From Streptomyces sp. HB132 (GTDB taxonomy: Bacteria > Actinomycetota > Actinomycetes > Streptomycetales > Streptomycetaceae): a stretch of 64,000 bases of DNA. The stretch is from the NCBI RefSeq assembly GCF_016909575.1, contig NZ_JAFBGA010000019.1, positions 62,001-126,000 on the forward strand, read 5' to 3'. Below are positions 51,178 to 61,400 of this stretch, one piece after another (position 1 is the first letter of the stretch; every line of letters starts with the position of its first letter). The notes under the pieces were generated by a model. That model was not told the origin of the DNA. It saw nothing but the letters and a program-made list of their open reading frames with translations, and did no database searches. The position numbers and the translations under genes were made by a program.

Positions 51178-52904
51178 ACCGCTCCGTTCGCCGGGGGCAG
51201 GGCGATCCGCCCCTGCCGTTGTGCTGTCGCCGCGAGCGTACGGTGTCCCGCCTGCTCCACCGCCAGTAGCTCTTCCTCCGGCAGGGCGCGCTGCCACCAT
51301 TCGCCCGATGCGACGTCGCCGGCGTCGCGCAGCTCGACGAGGGATGCGGTCAGGCTCCGGCGCGCCGTTTCGAGCATGAGGGCGTCGGCCGCCGGGTCGG
51401 CGACAGCCCGCTCGGCCCGGTCCCGGGCCTTTCGCGCCGCGGCGAGCGCCCGTTCCACGCGGCCGGACGCCCGGCGGTTGGTGACGGCGATCGCGGCGAG
51501 GAAGCCGACGGCGACGCCCACGAGGGTGTCCAGGGCACGGTCGGCGATGAGTTCGCCCGCGGGCTGGAACCCGCCGAATTCGAGGATCAGCAGGGCCATC
51601 GGAGTGACGGCGACGGAGCCGAGCCAGTAGTTGCGGGTGATCAGGGCCTCGGCGGCGAAGTTGAAGACCAGGACGCACAGGACGAGGGCGAGCGGGCCGA
51701 CCCGGGCGAGCGGGATGACGGCCGCGAAGACCAGCACCCCGAGCAGATTGCCGACGGTCCGCTGCAGGGCCCTGCTCCAGGAGAGGGCGAGGTTGGGCTG
51801 GTAGACGGACGCAGCCGTAACGATGGCCCAGTACGGGTGGCCCACGCCGAGCGCCGATGACACGTAGCCGGCCAGTGCGCATCCCACGAGGGTGCGGAAG
51901 GCGACCGGCAGCACTGGGGAACCGGGACCGAGCGCGCGCAGCAGCCTGCGACGGGCCTCACGGCGGCCCCGCCGCATCCGCTGCCCGGCCCGCTCGGCGT
52001 CGATCCCGAAGAGCTGTTCGACGGTGCCGGGTGCCGGCGGGGGGCAGGGGACGGGGCCACGGGCCCGGGTCCGCGCCGCCCACAGGCGCAGTTCATCGGG
52101 GTCCGCGCCGGAGACACGGCCTCCGGGGCCTGCGCCACGGATCTGGCCGCCGGTCGCTGTTTCGGCGAGGGCCCGCTCGGCGTGGACGACGAGCCGCTCG
52201 AGTTCCCGGCGTACGGCGGTGGGCCGCCCGGCGGCCAGCAGCGACTGCCATGCCGCCTGAACGGCCGCGGCCGCGGCATGCCGGGTACGGGCGTCGGGAC
52301 CAGCCGCGTGGGCGGCGGCCGCGTTGAGTGCACGGGCCGTGGCCAGACGCTCAGGTCCCTCCCGGTGCCACAGGACGGGCCCGGCCGTGACCAGCCAGGA
52401 GAAGGCGCCCGCCGCCAGCATGAGGGCCATGTGTCCCGGCACCTGGCCGAGCTCCTGCGGCGCGAAGAGCGCTGCCGAGGTGACGAAGGCGAAGATCACG
52501 TTGCCGGGCGGACCGATACGCGTCGCGTCGCAGAAGGTCTTCTGCACGGCCGCGAGCAGCGCACCGACGGCGATCAGCACGGCGGTCGAGTCGGTGAGCG
52601 AGGCGGTGATCAGAGCGACGGCGAAGCCCGCGGCCATTCCCAGGACCACACGGAGGACGGCGTGCGCCCTGCGGGCGTACGGCAGGTTGTGCCCGTACAG
52701 CGCACAGAGGGAGCCCGCCATCGTGTACATGACCAGGTCGAGGCGGCCGAGGGAGTACAGCAGCAGATTCGGGACGGCCGAGGCGACCACCACGCTCAGC
52801 GCGGGCTTGTACCAGATCTCCGCGGGGCTGTTCAGCCGCAGGACACCGGTCACCGGCAGTTTGTGGACGGATGGTTTCCGGGGTCGCATGGATGTATCAC
52901 TCAC
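51174..52904 (-). CDS. FUSC-family membrane exporter (aromatic-acid exporter-like)
   Basis: This 576-aa protein has two blocks of about six membrane helices each (about 25-180 and 335-480), each followed by a cytoplasmic helical region, the layout of FUSC/AaeB-like proteins. The C-terminal repeat of the FUSC motif is YWAIVTAASVYQPNLALSWSRALQRTVGNLLG. These pumps are thought to export aromatic acids or other stressors. It forms an operon with a MarR regulator. The start is a GTG; an in-frame ATG lies 15 bases downstream. Confidence 0.85.
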   Translation of the reverse strand: MSDTSMRPRKPSVHKLPVTGVLRLNSPAEIWYKPALSVVVASAVPNLLLYSLGRLDLVMYTMAGSLCALYGHNLPYARRAHAVLRVVLGMAAGFAVALITASLTDSTAVLIAVGALLAAVQKTFCDATRIGPPGNVIFAFVTSAALFAPQELGQVPGHMALMLAAGAFSWLVTAGPVLWHREGPERLATARALNAAAAHAAGPDARTRHAAAAAVQAAWQSLLAAGRPTAVRRELERLVVHAERALAETATGGQIRGAGPGGRVSGADPDELRLWAARTRARGPVPCPPPAPGTVEQLFGIDAERAGQRMRRGRREARRRLLRALGPGSPVLPVAFRTLVGCALAGYVSSALGVGHPYWAIVTAASVYQPNLALSWSRALQRTVGNLLGVLVFAAVIPLARVGPLALVLCVLVFNFAAEALITRNYWLGSVAVTPMALLILEFGGFQPAGELIADRALDTLVGVAVGFLAAIAVTNRRASGRVERALAAARKARDRAERAVADPAADALMLETARRSLTASLVELRDAGDVASGEWWQRALPEEELLAVEQAGHRTLAATAQRQGRIALPPANGAV

Positions 52905-53047
52905 TCATTTACTTTAACAGGTATTACACCCGTAAAAGATCTGACCGGTACCGGACCTCTCCGGGTGGCCACCGCTTCGGCCCGGCTCTAGCGTGCTGAA
53001 CAAAAACATAAAAACCGGACGGGTGGCACACCTCGGGAGGAAGACGC

Positions 53048-53797
53048 ATGAAGCTCACCGACCCGGCGCCCGGCAGACCCTGCTGGGTCGAGCTGAGCAC
53101 CTCGGACGTCCCGGCGGCCCAGGCGTTCTACGCGACACTCCTCGGGTGGCGGTCCGAGACCGACCCACGACCTGAGGCCGGCGGGTACACGACGGCGCGC
53201 ATCGGCGAGGACGCCGTCGCGGCCTTCAGCCCCCTCTACCGCCCGGAGGAGCGGTCGGCCTGGACCGTGTCCTTCGCCACCGCGGACGCGGACGCGTCGG
53301 CCGACTCGGTGCGATCCGCGGGCGGCACGGTGCTCATGGACCCCATGGACGTCTTCGACCTGGGGAGGTTCACCGTGGCCGCCGACCCCGCCGGCGCGGT
53401 GTTCTCCCTCTGGCAGGCGCGTGCCTTTCCCGGCGCGGAACGCTTCGACGAACCGGGAACGCTGGGCTGGGCCGAGCTCCGCACACCCGACCCTAAGGGG
53501 GCGCTCGCCTTCTACCCGGCCGTGCTCGGCTGGACGGTCGACGCCACCGAACACTTCACGCACTGGGGCGTGGACGGAACCGACTTCGGCGGCATGAAGG
53601 AGCAGCCCGACGAGCCCGCGCGCACGCCGCCGCACTGGCTGCCCTACTTCACGGTGGCCGACACCGAGGCCACCGCGGCGACGGCCCTGGCCGCGGGTGG
53701 TACACCGCTCGCACCTCCGCGGCAGATCCCGGGCGGCCCCCGGGTCGCGACGCTGCGCGACCCCCAAGGGGCGGGGTTCGGCATCCGCACCCCCTGA
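53048..53797 (+). CDS. VOC family protein with two glyoxalase-like domains
   Basis: A 249-aa protein with two VOC modules, the first starting CWVELSTSDVPAAQAFYATLLGW and the second GWAELRTPDPKGALAFYPAVLGW. It is a paralogue of 722-1519, sharing the second-domain block PHWLPYF. GGAGGAAG precedes ATG 53048. The substrate is unknown. It converges on the pcaV gene with 12 bases between; it could have a place in aromatic metabolism, but this is only positional. Confidence 0.88.
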   Translation: MKLTDPAPGRPCWVELSTSDVPAAQAFYATLLGWRSETDPRPEAGGYTTARIGEDAVAAFSPLYRPEERSAWTVSFATADADASADSVRSAGGTVLMDPMDVFDLGRFTVAADPAGAVFSLWQARAFPGAERFDEPGTLGWAELRTPDPKGALAFYPAVLGWTVDATEHFTHWGVDGTDFGGMKEQPDEPARTPPHWLPYFTVADTEATAATALAAGGTPLAPPRQIPGGPRVATLRDPQGAGFGIRTP

Positions 53798-53809
53798 GGG
53801 CGCCCCCGT

Positions 53810-54277
53810 TCAACGCCCTCGGGGCGGGCCCGCCTCCTCGGGTGCCCGCAGCGTCTCGGCGGCGTCCGCCACCCTGCGCATCAGGCCGAAGAGCGTCCGC
53901 TGCTCGTCCGCGGAGAGCGGACCGAGGAAAACCTGGTTCATGCCCACCGTGCGCCTGGCGAGCCGACGATGGGTGGCGGCACCCTCGTCCGTGAGACGAA
54001 GCAGGAAGCGCCGCCCGTCCTGCTGGTCACGCACCTTGTGCAGCAGCCCCCGGCGCAGCAGCCGGGTGATCACCTCGGCGACGGTGGACCGGTCGAGGCC
54101 GACCCGCTCCCCCACCGTCCGCTGGTCGAGGCCCGGTTCGGCGGTCAAGGCGTTGAGCACGGCGAACTGGGGTGAGGTGATCTCCTGCGAGACCATCGCG
54201 TTCCAGAGCAGGTGGTGCGCCTGCTGCAGACGCCGGGCGAGATGCCCGGGGTGGGTGCTCAGGTCGACGGCCTTCAC
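53810..54277 (-). CDS. pcaV: MarR-family repressor of the pca operon (PcaV-like)
   Basis: A 155-aa MarR repressor very like S. coelicolor PcaV, which represses the protocatechuate genes and is released by protocatechuate. It shows VDLSTHPGHLARRLQQAHHLLW, ITSPQFAVLNALTAEPGLDQRTVGERVGLDRSTVAEVITRL and the wing DQQDGRRFLLRLTDEG. GTG 54277 is preceded by GAGAGGG. It is divergent from pcaH; two matching palindromes in the 172-base gap are its probable operators. Confidence 0.9.
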   Translation of the reverse strand: MKAVDLSTHPGHLARRLQQAHHLLWNAMVSQEITSPQFAVLNALTAEPGLDQRTVGERVGLDRSTVAEVITRLLRRGLLHKVRDQQDGRRFLLRLTDEGAATHRRLARRTVGMNQVFLGPLSADEQRTLFGLMRRVADAAETLRAPEEAGPPRGR

Positions 54278-54339
54278 GGCACCGCCCTCTCGCTGTCGGC
54301 CTGTCGGCGGCGGACTCTGCCGCCGACGTATCGAAGATG

Positions 54340-54353
54340 CACAGTGTACTGAG
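54340..54353. promoter_or_regulatory. Putative PcaV operator, pcaV side
   Basis: CACAGTGTACTGAG differs from the pcaH-side palindrome (54406-54419) at one of 14 positions. It lies 63 bases upstream of the pcaV GTG, in the expected place for autoregulation. Confidence 0.7.
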
Positions 54354-54405
54354 GGTCTTGACCACAACGGCGCGCCCCGGTTAGCTTCACGGCCATCGCC
54401 ATTTA

Positions 54406-54419
54406 CTCAGTGTACTGAG
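54406..54419. promoter_or_regulatory. Putative PcaV operator, pcaH side
   Basis: CTCAGTGTACTGAG is a near-perfect 14-base palindrome with one central mismatch, 31 bases upstream of the pcaH start. It probably overlaps the pcaHGBL promoter. Confidence 0.75.
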
Positions 54420-54449
54420 CAATATCCGCGCAACTCACGGAGCCGTGAC

Positions 54450-55235
54450 ATGACCGCAGGTGACCTTCCCGCGTATCCGCTGCCCGACGCGATGAGCCAG
54501 CAGGAGATCGACTCGGAGGTGGCCAGGGTGCAGGCGGCGGCCGGGCCGGGTGCACACCATCCGCCGCGCGACTATCCCCCGTACCGCAGCAGTCACTTCC
54601 GCCACCCGCACCGCTCGCCCGTCCCTGTGCGCGACCCGGAGGCGGTCGAGCTGTCCGGGCCGGTCTTCGGTGTCACGGACGTGACCGCGCAGGACCGCGA
54701 TCTGACCGCGCGGCACGGCGGTGAGCCGCTCGGGGAGCGGATCACCGTCAGCGGACGGGTGTCGGACCGGTCCGGCCGGCCGGTGCGGGGCCAGCTCGTC
54801 GAGGTGTGGCAGGCCAACGCCTCCGGGCGGTACGCCCATCAGCTGGACCAGCACCCGGCTCCGCTCGACCCGAACTTCACCGGGTTCGGACGGTGCCTGA
54901 CCGACGACGACGGCGGCTACTCGTTCACGACCGTCAAGCCGGGTGCCTATCCCTGGCGCAACCACCTCAACGCCTGGCGCCCCGCGCACATCCACTTCTC
55001 GCTGTTCGGCACGTCGTTCAGCCAGCGGCTCGTCACCCAGATGTACTTCCCGGGCGACCCGCTCCTCCCCTACGACCCGGTGATCAGGTCCGTCACGGAC
55101 CAGGCGGCCCGCGAGCGGCTCATATCGGCGTACGACCACGACCTGTCCGTGCCCGAGCTGTCCCTCGGCTACCGCTGGGACATCGTCCTCGACGGCCCTT
55201 GCGCCACCTGGACCGAGGAAGAAGGCGGCCACTGA
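54450..55235 (+). CDS. pcaH: Protocatechuate 3,4-dioxygenase beta subunit
   Basis: This 261-aa subunit carries the non-heme Fe(III) site that splits protocatechuate between C3 and C4 to form 3-carboxy-cis,cis-muconate. The iron ligands are visible as Tyr128 (SGRYAHQ), Tyr167 (PGAYPWRN) and His180/His182 (RPAHIHFSLFG). ATG 54450 fits the family length; GGAG precedes it. Its TGA overlaps the pcaG ATG by one base. It is the first gene of pcaHGBL and follows the PcaV operators. Confidence 0.95.
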   Translation: MTAGDLPAYPLPDAMSQQEIDSEVARVQAAAGPGAHHPPRDYPPYRSSHFRHPHRSPVPVRDPEAVELSGPVFGVTDVTAQDRDLTARHGGEPLGERITVSGRVSDRSGRPVRGQLVEVWQANASGRYAHQLDQHPAPLDPNFTGFGRCLTDDDGGYSFTTVKPGAYPWRNHLNAWRPAHIHFSLFGTSFSQRLVTQMYFPGDPLLPYDPVIRSVTDQAARERLISAYDHDLSVPELSLGYRWDIVLDGPCATWTEEEGGH

Positions 55236-55807
55236 TGTCCCACTCCCCGACCCCCTCCCAGACCGTCGGCCCCTTCTACGGCTACGCGCTGCCCTTCCCG
55301 GGAGGCAGCGAGGTCGCCCCGGCCGGGCACCCGGGCACGGTCACGGTGCACGGCTACGTGCTCGACGGCCGGGGGGAACCCGTGCCCGACGCGATCGTCG
55401 AGACCTGGCAGCCCGCTCCCGACGGATCGCGTACCGGTCGTCCCGGATCGCTGCGCCGAGACCCCGCGACGGGGAACGTGATCGGACGCGACGGCGTGGA
55501 CTTCACCGGGTTCGGCCGCGCTCCGACGGACGCGGCCGGGCGCTGGTTCGTGCGTACGCTGCGGCCCGGCGGCGTCCCGTACCTCTGTGCTGCCGTGTTC
55601 GCCCGCGGCCTCGTCCACCACCTCCACACCCGTGTGTACCTCCCGGAGCTGCTCGACGAGGCTCCGGAGGCGGCCGATCCGCTGCTGGAGTCGCTGGACG
55701 CGCAACGGCGCGCCACACTGATCGCGACGCGTACGGACCCCCACACCTACCGCTTCGACATCCGTCTCCAGGGCGACGACGAGACGGTCTTCCTGGAGTT
55801 CAGCTGA
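55235..55807 (+). CDS. pcaG: Protocatechuate 3,4-dioxygenase alpha subunit
   Basis: A 190-aa subunit that pairs with PcaH, structurally related but without the iron site. SQTVGPFYGYALPF near the N-terminus, DGRGEPVPDAIVETWQ and VDFTGFGRAPTDAAGRWF mark the family. The beta-strand region ends in YRFDIRLQGDDETVFLEF. It is joined to pcaH and pcaB by one-base TGATG overlaps. Confidence 0.95.
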   Translation: MSHSPTPSQTVGPFYGYALPFPGGSEVAPAGHPGTVTVHGYVLDGRGEPVPDAIVETWQPAPDGSRTGRPGSLRRDPATGNVIGRDGVDFTGFGRAPTDAAGRWFVRTLRPGGVPYLCAAVFARGLVHHLHTRVYLPELLDEAPEAADPLLESLDAQRRATLIATRTDPHTYRFDIRLQGDDETVFLEFS

Positions 55808-57135
55808 TGCACGAGAGCGACGCCGGCCTCCTCGCCCCTGGACGGGCCGGCTCCGAGGCCGAGACCGCAACCGGCGACCACGCCTTCCTGCAGGCCATGC
55901 TGGACGCCGAAGCGGCCCTCGCCCGGGCCCGGTCCGTCTCCGGGCTCGCCCCGCCCGGGGCGGGGAGGGCGGTCACCGCGGCGGCGGACGCGAGCCGGTT
56001 CGACGTGCGGGAGCTGGCGCTACGGGCGCGGGCCGGTGGCAATCCGGTGATTCCGCTGGTCGCCGACCTTGTCGCTGCCGTGGACGAGAAGGCGCGGCCC
56101 TTCGTCCACCGGGGCGCGACCAGCCAGGACATCCTCGACACGGCGGCGATGCTGGTGGCTTCGCGCACCCTGGCGCTCGTCCTCGACGACCTGGGGCGGA
56201 CCGCCGGCACGCTGGAGCGGCTGGCGGCCGGACACCGCGACGCGCCGATGCCCGGCCGCACACTGACGCAGCACGCCGTGCCGACAACCTTCGGTCTCAA
56301 GGCCGCCGGCTGGCGGTCGATGGTGCTCGACGCCCGGGACCGGCTCCGGTCCGCACGCACATCGCTGCCCGCTCAGCTCGGCGGCGCGGCGGGCACGCTG
56401 GCCGCGTTCTCCGCCGACGGCGGGGACGAGGCGGCTCTGGAGCTCGTCGCCGTCTACGCACGGGAACTGGGCCTGGCCGAACCTCTGCTGCCCTGGCACA
56501 CCCTGCGTACCCCGGTCGCCGACCTGGCCGGAGCTCTCGCCTTCACCGCGGGCGCGCTCGGCAAGACGGCCGCCGATGTGCTCGCCCTGTCCCGTACCGA
56601 GACCGGCGAGCTCGCCGAGGGGTCCGGCGGCTGCTCCTCCGCCATGCCGCACAAGGCAAACCCGGTGCGTGCGACGCTGATCGCCGCGGCGGCCCGCCGC
56701 GCACCCGGACTGGCCGCCACCCTGTACGGCTCGCTCGCCGCCGAGGACGAACGGCCGGCCGGGGCCTGGCACGCCGAATGGGAGCCCCTGCGCGACCTGT
56801 TGCGTCTGGTCGGCGGCGCGGCACGGGACGCGGCGGAACTCACCGAAGGGCTCCGGGTGTTCCCGTCGGCCATGCGGAGCCACCTGGGGCTGACCGGCGG
56901 GCTGATCGTCTCGGAGCGGCTGGCCGCGGTCGCCGCCCGTCGGGTGGGCCGCGCCCGCGCCCGGGAGATCCTCACCGGGGCAGCCGAGCGGGCCCGGGAC
57001 GAAGGCAGACCCTTGGCGGAGGTCCTCGCCGGGGAGCCGGCCTTCGACGGCCTCGATCTCGCTGAACTCACCGACCCCGCCCGGTACACCGGCTGTGCCG
57101 GGCCCCTCACCGACCGCGCTCTGGAGCGCCGATGA
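55807..57135 (+). CDS. pcaB: 3-carboxy-cis,cis-muconate cycloisomerase
   Basis: A 442-aa member of the fumarase/aspartase superfamily that lactonises 3-carboxy-cis,cis-muconate to 4-carboxymuconolactone. The superfamily loop SSAMPHKANPVRA is present, as are the N-terminal FVHRGATSQDILDTA and GRTLTQHAVPTTFG. The C-terminus is family-typical (GLIVSERLAAVAARRVGRARA). The start overlaps pcaG by one base and the stop overlaps pcaL by four. Confidence 0.95.
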   Translation: MHESDAGLLAPGRAGSEAETATGDHAFLQAMLDAEAALARARSVSGLAPPGAGRAVTAAADASRFDVRELALRARAGGNPVIPLVADLVAAVDEKARPFVHRGATSQDILDTAAMLVASRTLALVLDDLGRTAGTLERLAAGHRDAPMPGRTLTQHAVPTTFGLKAAGWRSMVLDARDRLRSARTSLPAQLGGAAGTLAAFSADGGDEAALELVAVYARELGLAEPLLPWHTLRTPVADLAGALAFTAGALGKTAADVLALSRTETGELAEGSGGCSSAMPHKANPVRATLIAAAARRAPGLAATLYGSLAAEDERPAGAWHAEWEPLRDLLRLVGGAARDAAELTEGLRVFPSAMRSHLGLTGGLIVSERLAAVAARRVGRARAREILTGAAERARDEGRPLAEVLAGEPAFDGLDLAELTDPARYTGCAGPLTDRALERR

Positions 57136-58304
57136 CCACGACACCAGCCCGTCTCCTCCACCACCGCGCCGAGGGGCCGACGAACGCTCCCGCCCTCCTG
57201 CTCGGCCCCTCCCTCGGCACCTCCACCGCGCTCTGGGACGGGGTCGCGCCCGAACTCTCGGTCAGCCACCGGATCGTGCGGTGGGACCTGCCGGGACACG
57301 GCGGCTCGCCCGCGGGTCTGATCGGTCCGGGAGCGGGGATCGACGATCTGGGTGCGCTGGTGCTGGCCCTGGCCGACTCACTGTCCCTGGAACGGTTCTC
57401 GTACGCCGGGGTGTCACTGGGCGGCGCCGTGGGCCTGTGGCTCGCGGCACATCACCCGGAGCGCGTCGACCGGCTGGCCGTGGTCTGCTCGTCCGCCCAC
57501 TTCGGCGACCCGGGGCCGTGGCGGGAGCGGGCCGCCCTGGTGCGCGCCGAGGGGCTCGGCAAGGTCGCGGAGAGCGCGGCGGGCCGCTGGTTCACTCCCG
57601 GTTTCACCGAGCCCCGGCTGCTCGACGATCTCCTGGCCACCGACCCGTCGGCGTACGCCGCGTGCTGCGACGTGCTCGCCGACTGCGATCTGCGGCCCGG
57701 GCTGTCAGGGGTCCGGGCACCCACCGTGGTGATCGCCGGCCGCGAGGACCCGGCGACACCGGTGGAGCACGCCCGCGAGATCGCCGACGGCATCCCGGGG
57801 GCCGCGCTGACGGAACTGCCACGCGCCTCCCACCTGGCTCCCGCCGAGCGCCCGCAGGCCGTACGGGAGGTCCTGGCGGCGCACTTCGCGCCCCGCGAGC
57901 GCGGGAGCGGGACCGCCGTGCGCCGGGAGGTCCTCGGCGATGCGCACGTGGACCGAGCACAGGCCGCGACCACGGAATTCACCGCACCGTTCCAGGAGTT
58001 CATCTCCCGCTACGCCTGGGGGGAGGTCTGGACCGACCCGACGCTGTCCCGGCGCGAGCGCAGCCTGATCACGCTGACCGCGCTGGTCGCGCACGGCCAC
58101 CACGGCGAGCTCGCCATGCACGTACGCGCGGCGGTACGCAACGGCCTCGGCCCCCGGGAGATCGGGGCCGCACTGCTGCAGGCGGGGGTGTACTGCGGAG
58201 TGCCCGCGGCGAACGCGGCGTTCGCGGTGGCGGAGCGGGTCCTGACTGAGATGGAGGAGCCGGAGCGGACGGAGCGGGGGCGGGATGGGGCTCAGGCGGA
58301 CTGA
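57132..58304 (+). CDS. pcaL: Fused 3-oxoadipate enol-lactonase / 4-carboxymuconolactone decarboxylase
   Basis: This 390-aa fusion catalyses the last two steps of the protocatechuate branch to 3-oxoadipate. The N-terminal 265 residues are an alpha/beta hydrolase (PcaD-like): nucleophile elbow YAGVSLGGAVG, acid residue in GREDPATPVEH, and the C-terminal His in ELPRASHLAPAE. The C-terminal 125 residues are a carboxymuconolactone decarboxylase (AhpD-like): FQEFISRYAWGEVWTDPTLSRRERSLITLTAL. The PcaL fusion is usual in actinobacteria. pcaIJF is not adjacent, unlike the operon in S. coelicolor. Confidence 0.95.
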   Translation: MTTTPARLLHHRAEGPTNAPALLLGPSLGTSTALWDGVAPELSVSHRIVRWDLPGHGGSPAGLIGPGAGIDDLGALVLALADSLSLERFSYAGVSLGGAVGLWLAAHHPERVDRLAVVCSSAHFGDPGPWRERAALVRAEGLGKVAESAAGRWFTPGFTEPRLLDDLLATDPSAYAACCDVLADCDLRPGLSGVRAPTVVIAGREDPATPVEHAREIADGIPGAALTELPRASHLAPAERPQAVREVLAAHFAPRERGSGTAVRREVLGDAHVDRAQAATTEFTAPFQEFISRYAWGEVWTDPTLSRRERSLITLTALVAHGHHGELAMHVRAAVRNGLGPREIGAALLQAGVYCGVPAANAAFAVAERVLTEMEEPERTERGRDGAQAD

Positions 58305-58457
58305 CCGTCCTCCTGCACGGCCGCGTGGACGTGCGTCCCGTGGCATCCGGGACGGTGCGGGGCCGACCCTCCCACGGCCCCTGCCTCCTGCCTGCGTTCG
58401 CCTCGGGCTGTCCGATCCGAAGGGCTCCCACCGGACCGGCGGATCGCGCGGTTCGTC

Positions 58458-61400
58458 TCAGTGGTGGGCGCGACCGCGCCTCCTGCGTCGCTTCTTGCCC
58501 AGGTACTTCGACCTCGCCCGGGAGGGGACGACAACGTCCGCCATGCCCTCCACCTCCCGGAGGAAGGCGTCGACCTGCCCGGGCTCCTCCGCGTCAAGGC
58601 GGGAGAACTCCTGCTTGGCACGTCCGTATTCGGCCAGCGCCTCCGTCCGGTGCCCACCCTGGCCACTCAGCGCATCGGCCAGTATCTTGCGCACCTGGGC
58701 GCGGTCCGACCGGCTTCGGAAGGTGCGGGTGTCCATCTCCTCGTACAGCGACAGCGCGTTCTGAGCGGCCTTCTTCGCCTGCTCGTACAGGTGCGCCGCC
58801 TCGGCGTCGTGTGCACGCGACTTCACGGCGCCCATCCGCAGATTGATCTCCGCGTAGAGGCGATGCGTCGCCGCCCTGTCGAAACGGGTGGCCCATCTGT
58901 CCTCGGGGTGCATGACGTCGTACTGGTCCAACGCCTGCCGACAGCGACGCAACGCCTCGGTGCAGTCGTCCGAGGCTACGGCGGGGCATCCCGCCCTCGA
59001 GAGATGCGCGGAGGCCAGGCGGTGCAGCGCCAGGGCGTGCTCCGTCCTGACGGCCTCGCGATAGCGCCGTTCCAGGAGCACGTAGTGATCGTTCACGGCT
59101 GCCGCATGACTGTTGATGCTCTCGTCCCACTGCTGCGTGGCAGCGTACGCCGTGCCCAGGATGGACAGCGCGAGGGCGTAGTCGCGCTCCCAGCGGCCCC
59201 GGTTCCTCGTCAGTAGTCCCTTGTACTTCGCGCAGGCGAGCTCTGCCTTCTCGACGGCCTCGTCCCCCCGCCGCATGTCGATGAGCTGCAGCGCCAGGGC
59301 GCGCAGGGTGAACGCCTCCTCGCCGGTGATCCTGTCGAGCTCGTCGCCGGGGATGTTCGGGTCCCTCGGCAGCTGCCGCGTCAACTCGCATGCTTCGGTG
59401 GTGGCTTGCAGAGCCTCTCGCTTCCTGTCGATGCCGCTGGCGGCGGACGCCTGCGCGCACAGCGCTCTGGCCAGGAGGGACGAGTCGAAGCCGGGCGATT
59501 CGCTCCTGCGCAGCTGCTCGAAGATCCGCACCGCCTCACGGGCGTGATCGTGCGCCTCCTCGCACCGTCCGACCTCGTCGAGGCGATCGCCGAGCTCGCT
59601 GAGCATCTGGGCGAGCTCGAGCTGCCACGCGCTCCCGGGCGCCGCCTGCTCCAAAGCCCGGTAGGTGTCCACTGCCTCCCAGGCGTTCTCGCAGGCCTGG
59701 CTCCGATGGCAGGAGTTGGCAAGGTACAGGGACAGGTGCCGCAGGGCGGTGGCCAGTCCCGACCTGTTCGTCGTCGTCATGGGCGTCGTGCCGCACCGGT
59801 AGTACTCCACGGCGTGGGTCGCTGTCGCGACGGCCAGTTCGAGCAGGGCGTCGGGAGGGTATTCGTCGAGCTCGGTGAGCACCTCGGCCGAGACCTCCTG
59901 GGCGGAGGTCTCACGCAGGGACGTGTTCAGCGCGGCGGCCAGGGATGCTCCGAGCGCGCCGGCGGAGTCCCGGTGATCCGTCACCGCCATCTCCTTGACC
60001 AGCCTGATGATGGGGACGGCGTATTCGCGGAGCACCTGCTCGAGGACGATGCTGCGGGCCTTCTGCTGGGCCGTGTCGCACGCTCCCCCGCTGCCGGCCG
60101 GGTCGTCGTCCTCATCCGGCTCGCTCCCGGCCGCGTGCCCGTCGGTCGCCGCCGTGATCTGCAGTACGTCGAGCACGTTCAGCACCTGACGGCACCTGTC
60201 CAGGCTGTTCGAGGGGATGCCCGGCCCGGTGCCGCTCACGTCGAGCAGTTGCGACGCCAGTTGCGGAAACGTCTCGATCACCCTGGCCCCGAGGCGCTCG
60301 GCCAGGCGCTGCGGCTGGAGAGGGCGCAAGTACCCGTCACCGGCGAACTGTCCGTGCTGCCAGCGGGCGAATGCGCGTCTGCGCCATTCCGACTCACCCG
60401 CGAGGTCGGGGACGAGCAGCAGCCGGCGGGCGGCTTCCGTCTCGCCGACTCCCTCGGTCTCGCTCGAGCTCTCCGTACGCCCCGTGGCCACGGCGAGACT
60501 GGCGACGGCGACGATCCGCTCCAGGAGCACCGGATCGTCGGGGAGGTCCGCGGCTCTGGCGGACTCCTGCCATCTGCGGCGATCCACATCGATGGCGTAG
60601 TCCAACAGGGCGTCCCTGCGGAACTGAGCCGTCGTCACCACGGATCGGGATTCCTTGATGCTGCAGGCCCGCGCGTCCACCAGGGCCTGGATCAGGATCA
60701 GCAGATAGCTGTCGAAGTCGTCGTTCTCCAGATCCGGCAGTGCCTCCGCTGCGGGCGCGGAGGCCCGTATCTCTGCCAGACTCGCGGGCTTGTCCTGCTC
60801 GTACCAGCTGCGGAATGCCTGGTAGGCGGCCCGGTAGACGTCCTGGCGGTCGGCCAGGGCCGGCGGTCCGAGGCACGGCGGGTCGTTCTCGTCGACGAGC
60901 GCCTCATATCGTCGCTTGAGCGACTGCCACCACGGGCCGCCCCCTGCACCGTGAGCGACCGCCAGGATGCGCAACGGGTGCCGGCACTCACTGCTGACCG
61001 CGTTGGCGACGAGCGACTCCAGATGACCGGCGTGGGCGTCCGCGTCGTCCACCACGAGGATTCGGTTCTCATCGAGGTCGCCCACCTCGGAGCACGCCGT
61101 CCAGAGCGGATCGACGAGACCGGCTATCCACCCCCTGGCTCCCATGCGAAGACACAGCTCCCGGGCCAGCCGGGTCTTGCCCACCGCTGCGGGCCCGGAC
61201 AGCAGACGCACCCGTATCCGCTCGGGCCCCTCGCACCATTCGGTCAGCTCGCGGACGACCTGCGTCCGCCCCTGGAACGGAACGACGTTGTAGCAGGCGT
61301 CGAGCAGATCCGTCTCGGACCACTGCGCGGCAGGCGGCAGAGGGCTGTAGGCCGGCTTCAGCATGCCGCCGCCCGCCCAGATCGGGTTGACCTCCAGCAG

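Noticed and set aside
53697..54449. Long in-frame extension upstream of pcaH
   Set aside because: It covers the divergent pcaV gene and its operators. ATG 54450 with a ribosome site and the family length is the proper start.
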